Shown one piece after another: positions 1 through 10,173 of a stretch of DNA of 55,771 nt. A model generated the notes under the pieces. It was not told the origin of the DNA. It did no database searches and saw only the letters and a list, made by a program, of their open reading frames with translations. This DNA is from Gammaproteobacteria bacterium. GTDB taxonomy: Bacteria; Pseudomonadota; Gammaproteobacteria; GCA-001735895. The DNA is taken from assembly GCA_018669845.1 (NCBI GenBank), contig JABHSO010000056.1, positions 1-55,771 on the forward strand, in the 5' to 3' direction. Both the position numbers and the translations under genes were made by a program. Position 1 is the first letter of the stretch. Each line of letters begins with the position of its first letter.

Positions 1-35
1 TGAGGCTCAGCTATCCTATCTCATTGAAAATATTA

Positions 36-159
36 TTCACCACAGAGGAAGAGAATGGGATTAGTTATTTCTAAATTCCAATATATTTAGAGCATGAGAT
101 GCTTTCTTAAGCTTAAAAAAACTTTTTACCTCTGTGTGCTCTGTGTCCTCTGTGGTGAA
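36..159. repeat. inverted CTCTGTG repeat pair
   Basis: Arms 36-49 and 146-159 are perfect 14-base complements. The right arm is preceded by further CTCTGTG units. It resembles the CTTCGTG inverted repeat at 17509-17639 in layout and sequence style, which suggests one dispersed family in this genome. Confidence 0.6.
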
Positions 160-275
160 AAGGTTTTAAGAGCTTTGATGGCTGAAGCTCAGGGGTAATC
201 AGGAATATTTATAAAGCAACACGCTTATTAAAAAATATAACAAATACTGCTTAGCACTTTTCATTTAGTTGTTTT

Positions 276-312
276 CTTCGTGCCTTCGTGGTGCAAATCT
301 TTTGACTTTTTT
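276..312. repeat. single CTTCGTG-type repeat end
   Basis: CTTCGTGCCTTCGTGGTG at 276-293 is followed by a TTTTGACTTTTTT tract. The same combination occurs at 17620-17656, so this looks like one end of the same element, without an obvious partner arm. Confidence 0.55.
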
Positions 313-326
313 TATTTAATAAAATT

Positions 327-809
327 TCAATCTGCTTTAGTAACCTGTAACAAACCAACATCAACAGAAACCACAGACACTCTTTGCCCCTTTTCAAAGG
401 AGTCAGAATCACTATCTCTGTCTATTTCCACTTTCCAGTCGATGCCAGAATAGCGATACTTACCTGGTTCGGTTGTGCTGATATCACTGTCTAAAACAAA
501 TTCAAGTCCAACAAAATCACTTTGTGGCTTTTGATCTGACTGAGACCTGTCCTGCATTTTTTTCAACAACTTCCATAATGATGCACTGATCACTCCGGTT
601 GTAATGCCAAAACAGGCGATTCCAGCTGTCCAGCTTTCAGCCAATATTCCCGACATCATTAATAAACCAGTGATAATAGCGGCCAAACCAGCGAATAGAA
701 AAATTATGGTACTAAAACCAAACAGTAAAACTTCTATTGCCAGTAAAAAAAAGCCGGTGGCAATCCAGAACCCGGATAAATTATTATTGATATATTCCAG
801 CATAATCAT
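327..809 (-). CDS. NfeD-like membrane protein
   Basis: A 160-residue inner-membrane protein of the NfeD/YbbJ type. Two or three hydrophobic segments fill about residues 12-75, followed by a basic linker and a soluble C-terminal domain (about 98-158) that fits the small OB-fold of NfeD proteins. Family members work beside SPFH/stomatin proteins in membrane microdomains. The start overlaps the end of the upstream qmcA-like gene by 4 bases, so the two are translationally coupled. This is the short NfeD form without a ClpP-like protease domain. The assignment rests on topology, length and the neighbour. Confidence 0.85.
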   Translation of the reverse strand: MIMLEYINNNLSGFWIATGFFLLAIEVLLFGFSTIIFLFAGLAAIITGLLMMSGILAESWTAGIACFGITTGVISASLWKLLKKMQDRSQSDQKPQSDFVGLEFVLDSDISTTEPGKYRYSGIDWKVEIDRDSDSDSFEKGQRVSVVSVDVGLLQVTKAD

Positions 810-1768
810 TCATCCAGGCTAAATTCTTGGGTCTTACTTTTATTGATCATATTAATAATTGTCATCGCCTCAGCCACAACATTTGCTGCACCGGATTTAT
901 CATCGCTTAACAAGACTACAGAAGATTCCTTAGCAATTGCCTGTTTAGCCGCAATGGCCTGTGCAGCCAGATCCAGCTGAATCGCTTTTTGCCCGGTTTC
1001 TTCGATGGCTGCCGCACCAATAACTTCCAGTGCTTTTGCCTTGGCATCTGCTACAGCAACAATTGCCTGAGCTTCACCTTGCGCTTTTAGAATTTGTTCA
1101 GCCCTGTCAGCTTCTGCGGCTAATACGATTGCTCGTTTATTACCTTCTGCCACATTAATGGCTGACTGACGTTCACCTTCTGATTCCAGAATTACCGCTC
1201 GTTTTTCACGTTCGGCTTTCATTTGCCTTTCCATTGCTTCGAGTACAGTACGAGGAGGTTCAATATCTTTAATCTCGTATCGTAAAACCTGTACACCCCA
1301 GGGAGCAGAAGCTTCATTAATTTGCGAGACAATATTAGTATTTAACGCTTCACGTTCCTCAAAAGTTTTATCCAGTTCAATTTTACCTATCTCACTACGC
1401 ATCGTGGTCTGCGCAAGTTGGGTAACCGCATAGGTATAGTCATCAACGCCATAAGAAGCTTTAAAAGGATCCAGAACTTTCAGGTACAAAACTCCATCGA
1501 CCACCAGTGAAATATTATCTCGCGTGATTGAAGACTGGCTAGGCACATCCACAGCCTGTTCTTTTAGGTTACGGTCATGACCTACTCTATCCATGAAAGG
1601 GATCAGAAAATTTAAACCCGCTTCCATGGTTTTATTATATTTACCAAACCGTTCGACAACGAAAGCCCTGTTTTGCGGTACAAATTTCACCGAAAGCTTA
1701 ACGATAATAAACACGAGTATGGCCAGTCCGACCCAAAAATTGAATAACAACTCAATTGCTTCGTTCAT
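806..1768 (-). CDS. qmcA: SPFH/Band 7 (stomatin-like) protein QmcA
   Basis: A 320-residue stomatin/prohibitin-family protein. One N-terminal membrane segment (about 8-28) is followed by the band-7 domain, including VPQNRAFVVERFGKY and the conserved RSEIGKIELDKTFEER block. After that comes a long Ala/Glu/Lys-rich helix (about 185-260) that should form a coiled coil for oligomerisation. Length and motifs match E. coli QmcA/YbbK. It forms a two-gene operon with the NfeD-like gene, and the pair probably organises or surveys inner-membrane proteins with membrane proteases. Confidence 0.93.
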   Translation of the reverse strand: MNEAIELLFNFWVGLAILVFIIVKLSVKFVPQNRAFVVERFGKYNKTMEAGLNFLIPFMDRVGHDRNLKEQAVDVPSQSSITRDNISLVVDGVLYLKVLDPFKASYGVDDYTYAVTQLAQTTMRSEIGKIELDKTFEEREALNTNIVSQINEASAPWGVQVLRYEIKDIEPPRTVLEAMERQMKAEREKRAVILESEGERQSAINVAEGNKRAIVLAAEADRAEQILKAQGEAQAIVAVADAKAKALEVIGAAAIEETGQKAIQLDLAAQAIAAKQAIAKESSVVLLSDDKSGAANVVAEAMTIINMINKSKTQEFSLDE

Positions 1769-1906
1769 AAATATTGTCCCTTAATTAATATTTTTTATAA
1801 TGACTACCATTCAGTCATGCTTAAACTAGTGACAGCCTTGATAAAGCCAGTCAAATAGAGTGTACCATTACACTTATATATTAATTTAAGCTAACAATTC
1901 AAGCCT

Positions 1907-2467
1907 TTACTTCAAACTTTTATAACAGAAACAATCTGTTGTATGATCATTGACCATGCCTGTTGCTTGCATAAAAGCATAACAAATGGTGCTACCAATA
2001 AATTTGAATCCATCTTTTTTTAACTGTTTTGACATAGCATCAGATTGCACTGTTGTAACCGGCACTTGCTGCAATGAACTCCAATGGTTAAGCACGGGTT
2101 TTCCATCTACAAATTGCCAGAGGTAATCTTTAAATGATTGGTGTTTTTTAATTTCAAGATAAAGCTCTGCATTTACAATAAAAGCATTCACCTTTAATTT
2201 ATTGCGAATAATACCCGCATCCTGCAGTAACTCTGCTCGCTTTTCATCACTGTAAAATGCAATTTTTTGTGCATTAAAATCATCAAAGACTTTCTGGTAA
2301 TGCGCTCTTTTTTTCAACACGGTAATCCAGCTTAACCCGGCCTGAGCACCTTCCAGACAAAGCATTTCAAACAGCTTCTGATCATCATACTGAGGTTTCC
2401 CCCATTCATGATCATGATATTCAATATAAAGTGGATCATCTGAGACCCATCCGCATCGAGCTGGCAT
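1907..2467 (-). CDS. tag: DNA-3-methyladenine glycosylase I
   Basis: A 186-residue base-excision repair glycosylase that removes 3-methyladenine from DNA. The zinc-binding residues of the Tag family are all visible: Cys5 in CGWVSDDPLY, His18 in YHDHEWG, and His175 and Cys179 in NDHTTDCFCY, essentially where they are in E. coli Tag. The helix-hairpin-helix core with GLSWITVLKKR is intact. It is probably monocistronic or read through from the region upstream. The gap to the kinase stop codon contains a heptamer repeat. Confidence 0.95.
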   Translation of the reverse strand: MPARCGWVSDDPLYIEYHDHEWGKPQYDDQKLFEMLCLEGAQAGLSWITVLKKRAHYQKVFDDFNAQKIAFYSDEKRAELLQDAGIIRNKLKVNAFIVNAELYLEIKKHQSFKDYLWQFVDGKPVLNHWSSLQQVPVTTVQSDAMSKQLKKDGFKFIGSTICYAFMQATGMVNDHTTDCFCYKSLK

Positions 2468-2488
2468 TTGTACCCTGTATAATTTTAA

Positions 2489-2523
2489 ACTTACGACTTA
2501 CGACTTACGACTTATGACTTACA
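2489..2523. repeat. 7-bp tandem repeat (GACTTAC units)
   Basis: Five consecutive copies of a GACTTAC-like heptamer; the first is imperfect and one unit reads GACTTAT. The array covers the stop codon and last few codons of the Ser/Thr kinase and runs into the gap before tag. Because the unit is not a multiple of three, copy-number changes would alter the kinase C-terminus. Confidence 0.8.
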
Positions 2524-4064
2524 GTGGATGACTCTTTAAGTTTTTCTTCACAATAAATAACTGCCTGCAACATTTGACTCGCATCGGCAAAACGCTGGTA
2601 AGTTTTTTTCTGCAAAGCTTTTGCCAGGACTTGTTTAATAATATCCGGCACAGTCAATATGCTTGTGTCTACTTCCTGGTTCAGTACGCTTTTTTTCAAT
2701 GCTGATAAGGTTTCACCAGAAAATGGTTGAACACCTGATAACAAATGATAAATGCTCACCGCCAATGAAAAAATATCACTACGCCCATCCATTTTAGAAC
2801 CTGATAATTGTTCTGGCGACATGTAAGCAGGAGTACCCACAATTCTCTTTTCCACATCCAGTAACTGACTGCCATTATTTGCCGCACCAAAATCTGTCAA
2901 AATATACATCTTTCTATTTTGATCAAACATTATATTGGCCGGTTTAATATCCCCATGCACAATGCCTTTGCTATGGGCCGCAATCAGTGCATTTAGAACA
3001 GATTGCATAATCCTCAGGCTTTCAGCAGCGGTCAGAAAATTTTTACGGCGTAATCGCTCTGACATCGGATGCCCCGCAATATAATCCATCGCTATATAAG
3101 CGCGCTCGTTAAGAATATCAGCATCATGAATTTTCACAATATTGGGATGATCCAGCTTTGACACTGTCATTGCTTCATGCAAAAAAGTCAGCACGTCACG
3201 ATCACCCGTAGTGTCATCAATTTGCTGGTTGAGTATTTTCAGCGCTATTCTTTTGTGGGTAAGTAAGTCAAAAGCCTCATAAACTGTAGCAGTAGCCCCC
3301 AATGCTTTTTTACCCAGTAATTGATAATGACCAAACTGATCTTTATTCTGAGTAATTTCACTGGTTGATAAGTCTTCATCCATATCTGGATTTATCTTGT
3401 AATCCATACGCGTCACAAAATCTTCTATTCCCGGGTCGAATTGAACCAGCCAAACATAAAGATACCTTGCCAGTATCCAGTTTTCCTGTTGTTCAAGCTT
3501 AACACCTAGATCATAGGCTATCTCAAACATTTCATCAGAAAACTCGCAGTTTTTTAACATCACAACGGCAGTTTCATAGTTTTTTTCAGTGATTTTTTGT
3601 TGAATTGCCTTTAATCGCTGTACCCGGGACAGGGGTCGTGTTTTCTTTACTTTAATAAATTTTGAACGAGTCAGTAATAACAGAGCTGTTATAGAAAAAG
3701 AAACAATACCCCAGATCGTTGGTAGCCAGAACTGCAACATAACAGCCAGTAAAGTTTGCAGCATGAACAAAGCAAAGGCTACAAGAATGATAAAAACAAC
3801 AGAGGGTTCCGTTAATTTAAACCACAACAGATAAATTGCGAGAAAAGAAAACGTACTTAATAGAACCAGATTTTGCAGGCCATAGGAAAGACTAACTGCT
3901 GGAGTCTGAGAATGATATTTAAAAACAGGGGCTAATTCAATTAATTGCTGATGAAAACCTGTTTCCATTAAACCAATGGCAGTAGTGAAGCTAAGTAACC
4001 AACTCACTACAAAGCCAATCCCTATGATAAGCAGCATCCATGCAACTGGTTTGAATGCTTTCAT
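2505..4064 (-). CDS. membrane Ser/Thr protein kinase (Hanks type)
   Basis: A 519-residue protein. About four N-terminal hydrophobic segments (9-30, 62-82, 88-110, 114-132) precede a helical, possibly TPR-like linker (about 145-225) and a eukaryotic-type kinase domain (about 246-505). Key residues are present: Lys276 (ALKIL), HGDIKPAN at 370-377 with catalytic Asp372, DFG at 391-393, and GTPAYMSPEQ. The glycine loop is divergent (ALGATATVY), with Ala for the first Gly. The catalytic domain should be cytoplasmic. The last residues are encoded by a heptamer repeat. It lies 6 bases after metH and may be cotranscribed with it. The substrate is unknown. Confidence 0.88.
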   Translation of the reverse strand: MKAFKPVAWMLLIIGIGFVVSWLLSFTTAIGLMETGFHQQLIELAPVFKYHSQTPAVSLSYGLQNLVLLSTFSFLAIYLLWFKLTEPSVVFIILVAFALFMLQTLLAVMLQFWLPTIWGIVSFSITALLLLTRSKFIKVKKTRPLSRVQRLKAIQQKITEKNYETAVVMLKNCEFSDEMFEIAYDLGVKLEQQENWILARYLYVWLVQFDPGIEDFVTRMDYKINPDMDEDLSTSEITQNKDQFGHYQLLGKKALGATATVYEAFDLLTHKRIALKILNQQIDDTTGDRDVLTFLHEAMTVSKLDHPNIVKIHDADILNERAYIAMDYIAGHPMSERLRRKNFLTAAESLRIMQSVLNALIAAHSKGIVHGDIKPANIMFDQNRKMYILTDFGAANNGSQLLDVEKRIVGTPAYMSPEQLSGSKMDGRSDIFSLAVSIYHLLSGVQPFSGETLSALKKSVLNQEVDTSILTVPDIIKQVLAKALQKKTYQRFADASQMLQAVIYCEEKLKESSTVSHKS

Positions 4065-4070
4065 TAGCCA

Positions 4071-7000
4071 TTAAGAATCATAATTCAATACCGGTGCCAA
4101 CCAGCGCTCAACGTAAGATTGAGATTGATCCAGACGTTTAGCATAATCCTGCACCTGATCCCGTTCTATCTTGCCAAGTCCAAAATATCGGGCTTCCGGA
4201 TGAGAGTAATAAAAACCGGAAACTGAAGCCATTGGTAACATAGCAAAGGATTCAGTAATGCTGATTCCGATATGTTTTTCAGGTTCTATTAACTGCCACA
4301 ACAGAGCTTTTTCAGTGTGATCAGGACAGGCAGGGTATCCCGGCGCTGGTCGAATTCCCTGATAACTCTCTTTAATTAAACCGTCGTTATCAATTTTTTC
4401 ATCACCTGAGTAACCCCAATCCTCTTTACGAATTTTTGCATGCAACCATTCAGCTGCTGCTTCAGCCAGACGATCAGCTATCGCTTTTGTCATAATCGCT
4501 GAATAATCATCGAGATCTGTTTCAAATTTCTCAACTATTGCATCCAGACCAATACCGGCTGTTACCGCAAAAGCCCCCAGGTAATCATTTAAACCTGATG
4601 ACTCTGGAGCAATATAGTCAGATAAACACTGATTCGGTTTTCCAGGTGGCTTTTCATTTTGCTGACGCAGATGGTGCAATACCATATGTTCATCAGAGAA
4701 TGATTCATCAGTGAACAGCACGATATCTTCATCACGACTTCTAGCCGGATAAAAACCATAAACGGCTTTAGCCTGTAACTGATTACCATCCACAATTTGT
4801 GTTAACAGTTGTTGTGCATCATTAAATAATGTCGTTGCTTCTTCCCCAACAACATCATCACTGAGAATTTTGGGGTATCGACCAGCCAGTTCCCAGGCTC
4901 GGAAAAAAGGTGTCCAGTCAATGAATTCGACCAAATCAGTTAAAGCAATTTCATCAACTACCGTCAGTCCAGGTTTATTCGGTTTTGGAGGTTGATAACC
5001 GGTCCAGTCTATAGCGGTTCTATTTTCACGGGCCTGCTCCAGACTGACAAACTTTTTCCGCGATTGCTTGCCCGCATGTAGCTTACGCACATTGATATAT
5101 TCATCAGTGATGCCCTGGCGAAATTCTTTACCCTGCGCCTCACTCAATAAAGCAGTTGCTACACCCACAGCACGAGATGCATCTTTTACGTAAACAACTG
5201 TTTCATTGTCATAATTCGGCTCGATCTTTACAGCGGTATGAACCCGTGACGTGGTCGCCCCGCCAATCATCAGTGGGATAGTAAAATTTTGACGTTGCAT
5301 TTCTTTAGCGACATGCACCATTTCATCCAGAGACGGTGTGATCAAACCGGACAAGCCGATAATATCAATATTTTCTTCCCGGGCTTTTTTTAGAATAGTC
5401 TCCGCAGGCACCATCACGCCAAGATCTACAATTTCATAGTTATTACACTGCAACACAACGCCGACAATATTTTTACCTATATCGTGTACATCGCCTTTAA
5501 CAGTCGCCATTAAAATTTTACCGTTTGAAGACATTTTCCCGCTTTTTTCTGCTTCGAGATAAGGCATCAGATATGCCACGGCCTGTTTCATAACACGGGC
5601 AGATTTCACTACCTGAGGCAGGAACATTTTACCGTCACCAAACAGATCGCCAACCACATTCATGCCATCCATCAATGGCCCTTCAATCACTTCCAGTGAT
5701 GCAGGATAATTCAGTCGGGCTTCTTCGGTATCCTGTTCGATAAATTCGGTGATACCTTTAACCAGAGCATGTTCAAGGCGTTTATTCACTTCAAAACTAC
5801 GCCACTCCTGATCCTGTTTATTTTCAACTGCTTTTCCATCTCCACGGTATTTATCGGCTATATCGAGTAGAGCCTCGGTTGCATTATCATTCCGATTGAG
5901 TACGACATCTTCAACGGTATCTTTCAATTCTGCAGGAATATCCGAATAAATGGCCAGTTGCCCTGCATTCACAATACCCATGTCCATACCGGCTTTAACC
6001 GCGTGATACAGAAAAACAGCATGAATCGCTTCACGAACGGGGTTATTTCCGCGGAATGAAAATGACACATTGGAGACACCACCACTGACCATGGCATAAG
6101 GCAGTTCGGTTTTGATATAACGTACCGCTTCAATAAAGTCATCAGCGTAATTATTGTGTTCTTCAATACCAGTTGCTATCGCGAAAATATTCGGATCAAA
6201 GATAATGTCTTCAGGAGGAAAACCGACCTGTTGAGTCAGAATGTCATAAGCCCGCTTACATATTTCTTTTTTACGTTGCGCGGTATCCGCCTGCCCTTCT
6301 TCATCAAAAGCCATGACAATTGCCGCAGCGCCATAACGACGAACTTTTTTTGCATGATCAATAAATATTTCTTCGCCTTCTTTCAGACTGATAGAATTCA
6401 CCACACCCTTACCCTGAATGCATTGCAACCCGGCTTCGATAATTTCCCATTTAGAAGAATCGATCATGATTGGCACACGAGCAATATCCGGCTCACTGGC
6501 AATCAGGTGCAGAAAACGAACCATTGCTTCCTGTGATTCAAGCAAACCTTCATCCATATTGATGTCGATGATCTGAGCACCGTTTTCCACCTGCTGTCTT
6601 GCTACATCCAGCGCAGTATCAAAATCGCCTTCCATGATCAAACGTTTGAACATTGCAGAACCGGTGACATTAGTACGTTCACCCACATTCACGAATAAAC
6701 TGTCAGCTGCAATATTAAAGGGTTCAAGACCTGCCAGCTGGCACTGTCTTGGTAAGTCCGGTATTTGCCGCGGAGAGTATTTGGAAACAGCATCTACAAT
6801 CGCTTTAATGTGAGCGGGTGAAGTACCACAGCAACCACCGACTATATTTAGAAAACCACTTTTCGCCCACTCTTCGATTTCTCCCGCAACGTCATCTGGT
6901 GTTTCATCGTACTCACCAAATTCATTGGGTAAACCTGCATTGGGATGAGCAGATACATGGGTATCAGCAATAGTTGCCAATGTTTCAACATACTGGCGTA

Positions 7001-7772
7001 ATTCTTTTGGACCGAGTGCACAGTTGAGTCCGATGGATACCGGTTCAACATGCTTCAGGCTATTCCAGAATGCATCCGTAGTCTGGCCGGATAGAGTCCT
7101 GCCAGATGCATCGGTAATAGTGCCGGATATCATTATCGGTAATGTTTCACCACGTTCATCAAAAACCTGTTGCACCGCAAAGGCAGCCGCTTTTGCATTC
7201 AGCGTATCAAAAATAGTTTCGATCAGAATCAGGTCAGCACCACCATCCATCAAACCTTTGGTCGATTCAGAGTAAATTTCGACCAGGTCATTAAAACTGA
7301 TATTTCTAAACCCTGGATCATTCACATCAGGCGATAATGAAGCAGTGCGATTTGTCGGCCCTAATACACCCGCAACAAAACGTTGCTTATCCGGGGTTTG
7401 TAAACTCACTTCCTGGCAAATAGAACGTGCTATCTCAGCCGATGCTTTATTAATTTCGTAGGATAAATCTTCCATCGCATAATCAGCCATGGAAATTCGG
7501 TTCGCGTTAAAGGTATTGGTTTCAACGATATCCGCACCCACATCCAGGTAAGCTTTATGAATATCACGAATTATTTTTGGCTGCGTCAGAGATAATAAAT
7601 CATTATTACCCTTAAGAGGTGATGACCAGCCGGCAAAACGCTCCCCCCGATAATCTGCTTCTTCCAGCTCATACGATTGAATCATAGTGCCCATAGCGCC
7701 ATCCAGAAACAGGATACGTTGTTTTAAAGCTTGCTGGAATAAATCTGCTTTGGGATCACTCACGGGTTGCAC
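4071..7772 (-). CDS. metH: cobalamin-dependent methionine synthase
   Basis: A 1233-residue MetH (E. coli 1227) that transfers a methyl group from methyltetrahydrofolate to homocysteine through cobalamin. In order it has the homocysteine-binding barrel with zinc cysteines ([17 protein letters not shown]), the pterin-binding barrel ([11 protein letters not shown]), the cap helices, the B12 domain with DVHDIGKN supplying the axial His, and the C-terminal reactivation domain ([12 protein letters not shown]). All modules are intact. The annotated start is GTG, and a second GTG three codons later is possible; neither has a strong ribosome-binding site. I see no B12 or SAM riboswitch in the 124-base gap to the divergent amidotransferase gene. 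Confidence 0.97.
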   Translation of the reverse strand: MQPVSDPKADLFQQALKQRILFLDGAMGTMIQSYELEEADYRGERFAGWSSPLKGNNDLLSLTQPKIIRDIHKAYLDVGADIVETNTFNANRISMADYAMEDLSYEINKASAEIARSICQEVSLQTPDKQRFVAGVLGPTNRTASLSPDVNDPGFRNISFNDLVEIYSESTKGLMDGGADLILIETIFDTLNAKAAAFAVQQVFDERGETLPIMISGTITDASGRTLSGQTTDAFWNSLKHVEPVSIGLNCALGPKELRQYVETLATIADTHVSAHPNAGLPNEFGEYDETPDDVAGEIEEWAKSGFLNIVGGCCGTSPAHIKAIVDAVSKYSPRQIPDLPRQCQLAGLEPFNIAADSLFVNVGERTNVTGSAMFKRLIMEGDFDTALDVARQQVENGAQIIDINMDEGLLESQEAMVRFLHLIASEPDIARVPIMIDSSKWEIIEAGLQCIQGKGVVNSISLKEGEEIFIDHAKKVRRYGAAAIVMAFDEEGQADTAQRKKEICKRAYDILTQQVGFPPEDIIFDPNIFAIATGIEEHNNYADDFIEAVRYIKTELPYAMVSGGVSNVSFSFRGNNPVREAIHAVFLYHAVKAGMDMGIVNAGQLAIYSDIPAELKDTVEDVVLNRNDNATEALLDIADKYRGDGKAVENKQDQEWRSFEVNKRLEHALVKGITEFIEQDTEEARLNYPASLEVIEGPLMDGMNVVGDLFGDGKMFLPQVVKSARVMKQAVAYLMPYLEAEKSGKMSSNGKILMATVKGDVHDIGKNIVGVVLQCNNYEIVDLGVMVPAETILKKAREENIDIIGLSGLITPSLDEMVHVAKEMQRQNFTIPLMIGGATTSRVHTAVKIEPNYDNETVVYVKDASRAVGVATALLSEAQGKEFRQGITDEYINVRKLHAGKQSRKKFVSLEQARENRTAIDWTGYQPPKPNKPGLTVVDEIALTDLVEFIDWTPFFRAWELAGRYPKILSDDVVGEEATTLFNDAQQLLTQIVDGNQLQAKAVYGFYPARSRDEDIVLFTDESFSDEHMVLHHLRQQNEKPPGKPNQCLSDYIAPESSGLNDYLGAFAVTAGIGLDAIVEKFETDLDDYSAIMTKAIADRLAEAAAEWLHAKIRKEDWGYSGDEKIDNDGLIKESYQGIRPAPGYPACPDHTEKALLWQLIEPEKHIGISITESFAMLPMASVSGFYYSHPEARYFGLGKIERDQVQDYAKRLDQSQSYVERWLAPVLNYDS

Positions 7773-7896
7773 TCACTACTTTGAACATTTGAAAAGGACA
7801 GCCATTCTACACGAGACGGGCACTAGACCCAATGCCAACCATCGAACAAGAGGATGTCATTGTAAAAGATTAAAATATGAATAAAATTAGCGACCT
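7773..7896. promoter_or_regulatory. divergent promoter region metH / amidotransferase
   Basis: A 124-base gap between two divergent genes that must hold promoters for both. I could not pick confident -35/-10 pairs, and no cobalamin riboswitch signature was recognised. Confidence 0.4.
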
Positions 7897-8637
7897 ATGA
7901 AAATTTCTAAACCTGTCCTGATTTTACAATTACGCCCCGAAGATGATACTTCGGACAATGAATTTGCCGCCATCATAAAATACGGGGGCCTGGATACTAA
8001 TGATGTTCAACGCATACGTATTGAAAAAGCGGGCATTCCACCCCTGTCATTAGATAGCTATTCAGCCATTATCGTGGGCGGAAGTCCGTTTGATATCAGC
8101 ACCCCAGAAGCCGATAAGTCACCTATTCAGAAAAAAATAGAGGCTGATTTCAATCACTTATTTAAAGAAATAATTAGCAATGATTTCCCGTTCCTGGGCG
8201 CATGTTCCGGCAATGGCCTGCTGGGAGCTTATCTGGGCACTCCTATTTCCGGGCAATATTGTGAACCTGTTGGCAGCGCCCGCCTAACACTGACGAGTGA
8301 AGGAAAAGATGACCCGTTACTGGCTGGATTTCCTGATCAAATATCAGTTTTACTTGGACACAAGGAAGCCTGCGATATTACTCCAAGGGGAGCAACGTTG
8401 TTGATGACCGGTTCTGCCTGCCCTGTACAAATGTTTCGACTGGGCAACAATGTCTATGCCACCCAGTTCCATCCTGAAGGCGATAGCGAAGGTTTCATAT
8501 TGCGTATTCATGCCTATAAACACCACGGCTACTTTAAACCCCATGAAGCCGAAGGTCTTATCGAAGCAGTAAGCAAAGAAGATACACCTTATGCACGTAA
8601 AATATTAAAACGATTTGTAGAGCGCTACGCCCAATAA
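7897..8637 (+). CDS. class I glutamine amidotransferase-like protein
   Basis: A 246-residue protein of the GMP-synthase-like glutamine amidotransferase group, which stands alone without a synthetase domain. The catalytic triad is visible: nucleophile Cys103 in GACSGNGLLG, and His192 and Glu194 in QFHPEGD. The oxyanion strand lies near IIVGGSPFD. Such proteins hydrolyse glutamine or remodel small substrates, but the acceptor cannot be told from sequence. A short hairpin follows the stop codon. Confidence 0.88.
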   Translation: MKISKPVLILQLRPEDDTSDNEFAAIIKYGGLDTNDVQRIRIEKAGIPPLSLDSYSAIIVGGSPFDISTPEADKSPIQKKIEADFNHLFKEIISNDFPFLGACSGNGLLGAYLGTPISGQYCEPVGSARLTLTSEGKDDPLLAGFPDQISVLLGHKEACDITPRGATLLMTGSACPVQMFRLGNNVYATQFHPEGDSEGFILRIHAYKHHGYFKPHEAEGLIEAVSKEDTPYARKILKRFVERYAQ

Positions 8638-8642
8638 AAATA

Positions 8643-8666
8643 ATTGTTCAAAAATCAGGGAACAAT
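8643..8666 (+). terminator. weak hairpin after amidotransferase gene
   Basis: ATTGTTC and GAACAAT form a 7-bp stem with a 10-base loop just after the stop codon. There is no clear T tract, so termination here is doubtful. Confidence 0.3.
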
Positions 8667-8770
8667 CTGAGTTACTGCTATATTAAGAAGGTGGACAGAA
8701 TACTACTCGAAAAAAGCATTTACTGACAAACCTGTCAACACTATAAACCATCAATAAAAAGGTAACTCTA

Positions 8771-9283
8771 ATGGCACTGGTATGGCGTGAACAAATGAGT
8801 GTAGGCAACACTCTTATCGATAACGAACACAGCTACCTGTTGGATCAGATCAACGCAGTAGAATTGGCGCTGAACACCGAAGAAAACCATGATTTACTGG
8901 TTGAAACGCTGGATCACCTTGTCGAATACACTCAAACCCATTTCGATCACGAAGAACAAATTCAACTCAAGATTAAATATCCTCTTCATGAGGAACAGAA
9001 AGACGAACATGAAAAGATCCTGGCAGAGTTAAACAGCATCAAAAAGAAACTTGATAAGGTTCTAGGATCTGAAGAAGAGGACGATGACGAGAGCGCTGCT
9101 TTTGATGAAGTGACCGATGACGAACTCAACATGCTACTGGGAGATGATGATCTTCAATCAGCAGACAAGAATGATTTAGCACCCCTGGTTGAACTCATGC
9201 GCAACTGGATAGTAAATCACGTCATAGGCAGTGACATGAAAATGAAACCCTATCTTAAAAAATTCCCACCAGACTTAAGCTGA
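8771..9283 (+). CDS. bacteriohemerythrin-like protein with acidic insert
   Basis: A 170-residue member of the hemerythrin family, whose four-helix bundle binds O2 at a di-iron site. Visible ligands are His20 (IDNEH), His57 and Glu61 (HFDHEE), His80 (DEHEKI), and His150 with Asp155 (NHVIGSD). The first His of the usual HxxxH pair is Gln76 here, with a His one turn earlier (His73), so the iron site may be altered. About 40 strongly acidic residues (98-138) are inserted between the third and fourth helices, making it longer than the usual 130-140 residues. An AAGG element 8 bases upstream supports this start. No signal peptide, so it should be cytoplasmic. Confidence 0.88.
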   Translation: MALVWREQMSVGNTLIDNEHSYLLDQINAVELALNTEENHDLLVETLDHLVEYTQTHFDHEEQIQLKIKYPLHEEQKDEHEKILAELNSIKKKLDKVLGSEEEDDDESAAFDEVTDDELNMLLGDDDLQSADKNDLAPLVELMRNWIVNHVIGSDMKMKPYLKKFPPDLS

Positions 9284-9299
9284 AAAGTTTCCAGTTTTT

Positions 9300-10085
9300 T
9301 TAAGCCGTTAATAGTTGTTGCTTGCGTAATATTGCAAGGTCTTGCTGACGTTTATTTATTTCTTTAACAGCCCTTTTGTAAAAACCACGTAAATGCCCTT
9401 TTAGATGAGGTGTTATCTCTTTATTGGGAATCTCTTTCAATACTGCAAAAATAGCCAGAGAGTAAACTGACTGCTGCTCTGAAAGATAAGAATCCCGGTT
9501 AGCATTAGGGTTATAACAACTGGCACAACTACCGCGAAAAGTATAAGCACTGTTAGCGAACATAAGTCCAAACCCTAAATATGACGCCAATACTTCAGTG
9601 ACATGTGGCCAAAACTCGGGGCCACCTGGAGGAGGCTGCTTAGCCATCTGTCCCATAAAATGTGCAGAGATATGCGCAAAGCTGGCAATCATGCCTTCAG
9701 GATTACTGACCTGCTGGGGGTTGAATGGAACCTGCAAACACAGTTCATCGGTCACCGACTCATTCACCAGTGCTTTCGGGTCACGAAGGGGACCTTCAAT
9801 TTGTAACTGTGGTGCATTAAGAATCGCACATACACTTTGATCAACAACCCGAGTTGGCCAATGCGAGATACAGGCATAGCTTTTTACCTTTTCAAATATC
9901 AGTTCAGCCATGCCCTGCTGACTATCAACCCGGCCGGGGAAAAACTCATTGGTGGGCAATACCAGAACGGTATTATTATAGAAAACATTCGCATCGAAGT
10001 TTTCCAGTGACCAGGCATACACATCAAACAGCCATTGTGACTGACTTTCTTCCAACACAGGTTTATTTTCAAACAGGCCAAACAT
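9300..10085 (-). CDS. conserved-looking protein of unknown function
   Basis: 261 residues; I do not recognise the family. There is no signal peptide or membrane segment. Possible metal-binding features are AHISAHF (His-x3-His, near residue 150), WPHVTEV, and a CASCYNPNANRDSYLSEQQ segment (near residue 205). The C-terminal 40 residues are basic and helical. It converges on the hemerythrin gene, with only 16 bases between the two stop codons, and follows the GTPase pair in the same direction, separated by 88 bases. A metal-dependent enzyme is possible, but nothing here proves it. Confidence 0.7.
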   Translation of the reverse strand: MFGLFENKPVLEESQSQWLFDVYAWSLENFDANVFYNNTVLVLPTNEFFPGRVDSQQGMAELIFEKVKSYACISHWPTRVVDQSVCAILNAPQLQIEGPLRDPKALVNESVTDELCLQVPFNPQQVSNPEGMIASFAHISAHFMGQMAKQPPPGGPEFWPHVTEVLASYLGFGLMFANSAYTFRGSCASCYNPNANRDSYLSEQQSVYSLAIFAVLKEIPNKEITPHLKGHLRGFYKRAVKEINKRQQDLAILRKQQLLTA

Positions 10086-10173
10086 TCAGAAAACTCTCAT
10101 TTAAAGCATCATAAAAAAAGCATTCTAGCCTAACCTTGCTCGAAGTGATATTGCAGAACAAAACATAGCTAAA

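Larger units (their letters stand above)
1..326. other. non-coding region with dispersed repeats
   Basis: No convincing gene is seen here. The stretch holds a 14-bp inverted repeat (36-49 and 146-159, TTCACCACAGAGGA and its complement) around about 96 bases. Next to the right arm are CTCTGTG units (about 129-150), and a related CTTCGTG-type unit lies at 276-293. The last unit is followed by TTTTGACTTTTTT, as in the element near 17640. It lies downstream of the nfeD-like gene. Confidence 0.6.

Noticed and set aside
7773..7896. Cobalamin or SAM riboswitch upstream of metH
   Set aside because: The gap is only 124 bases and shows no B12-box or SAM-I core that I can recognise.
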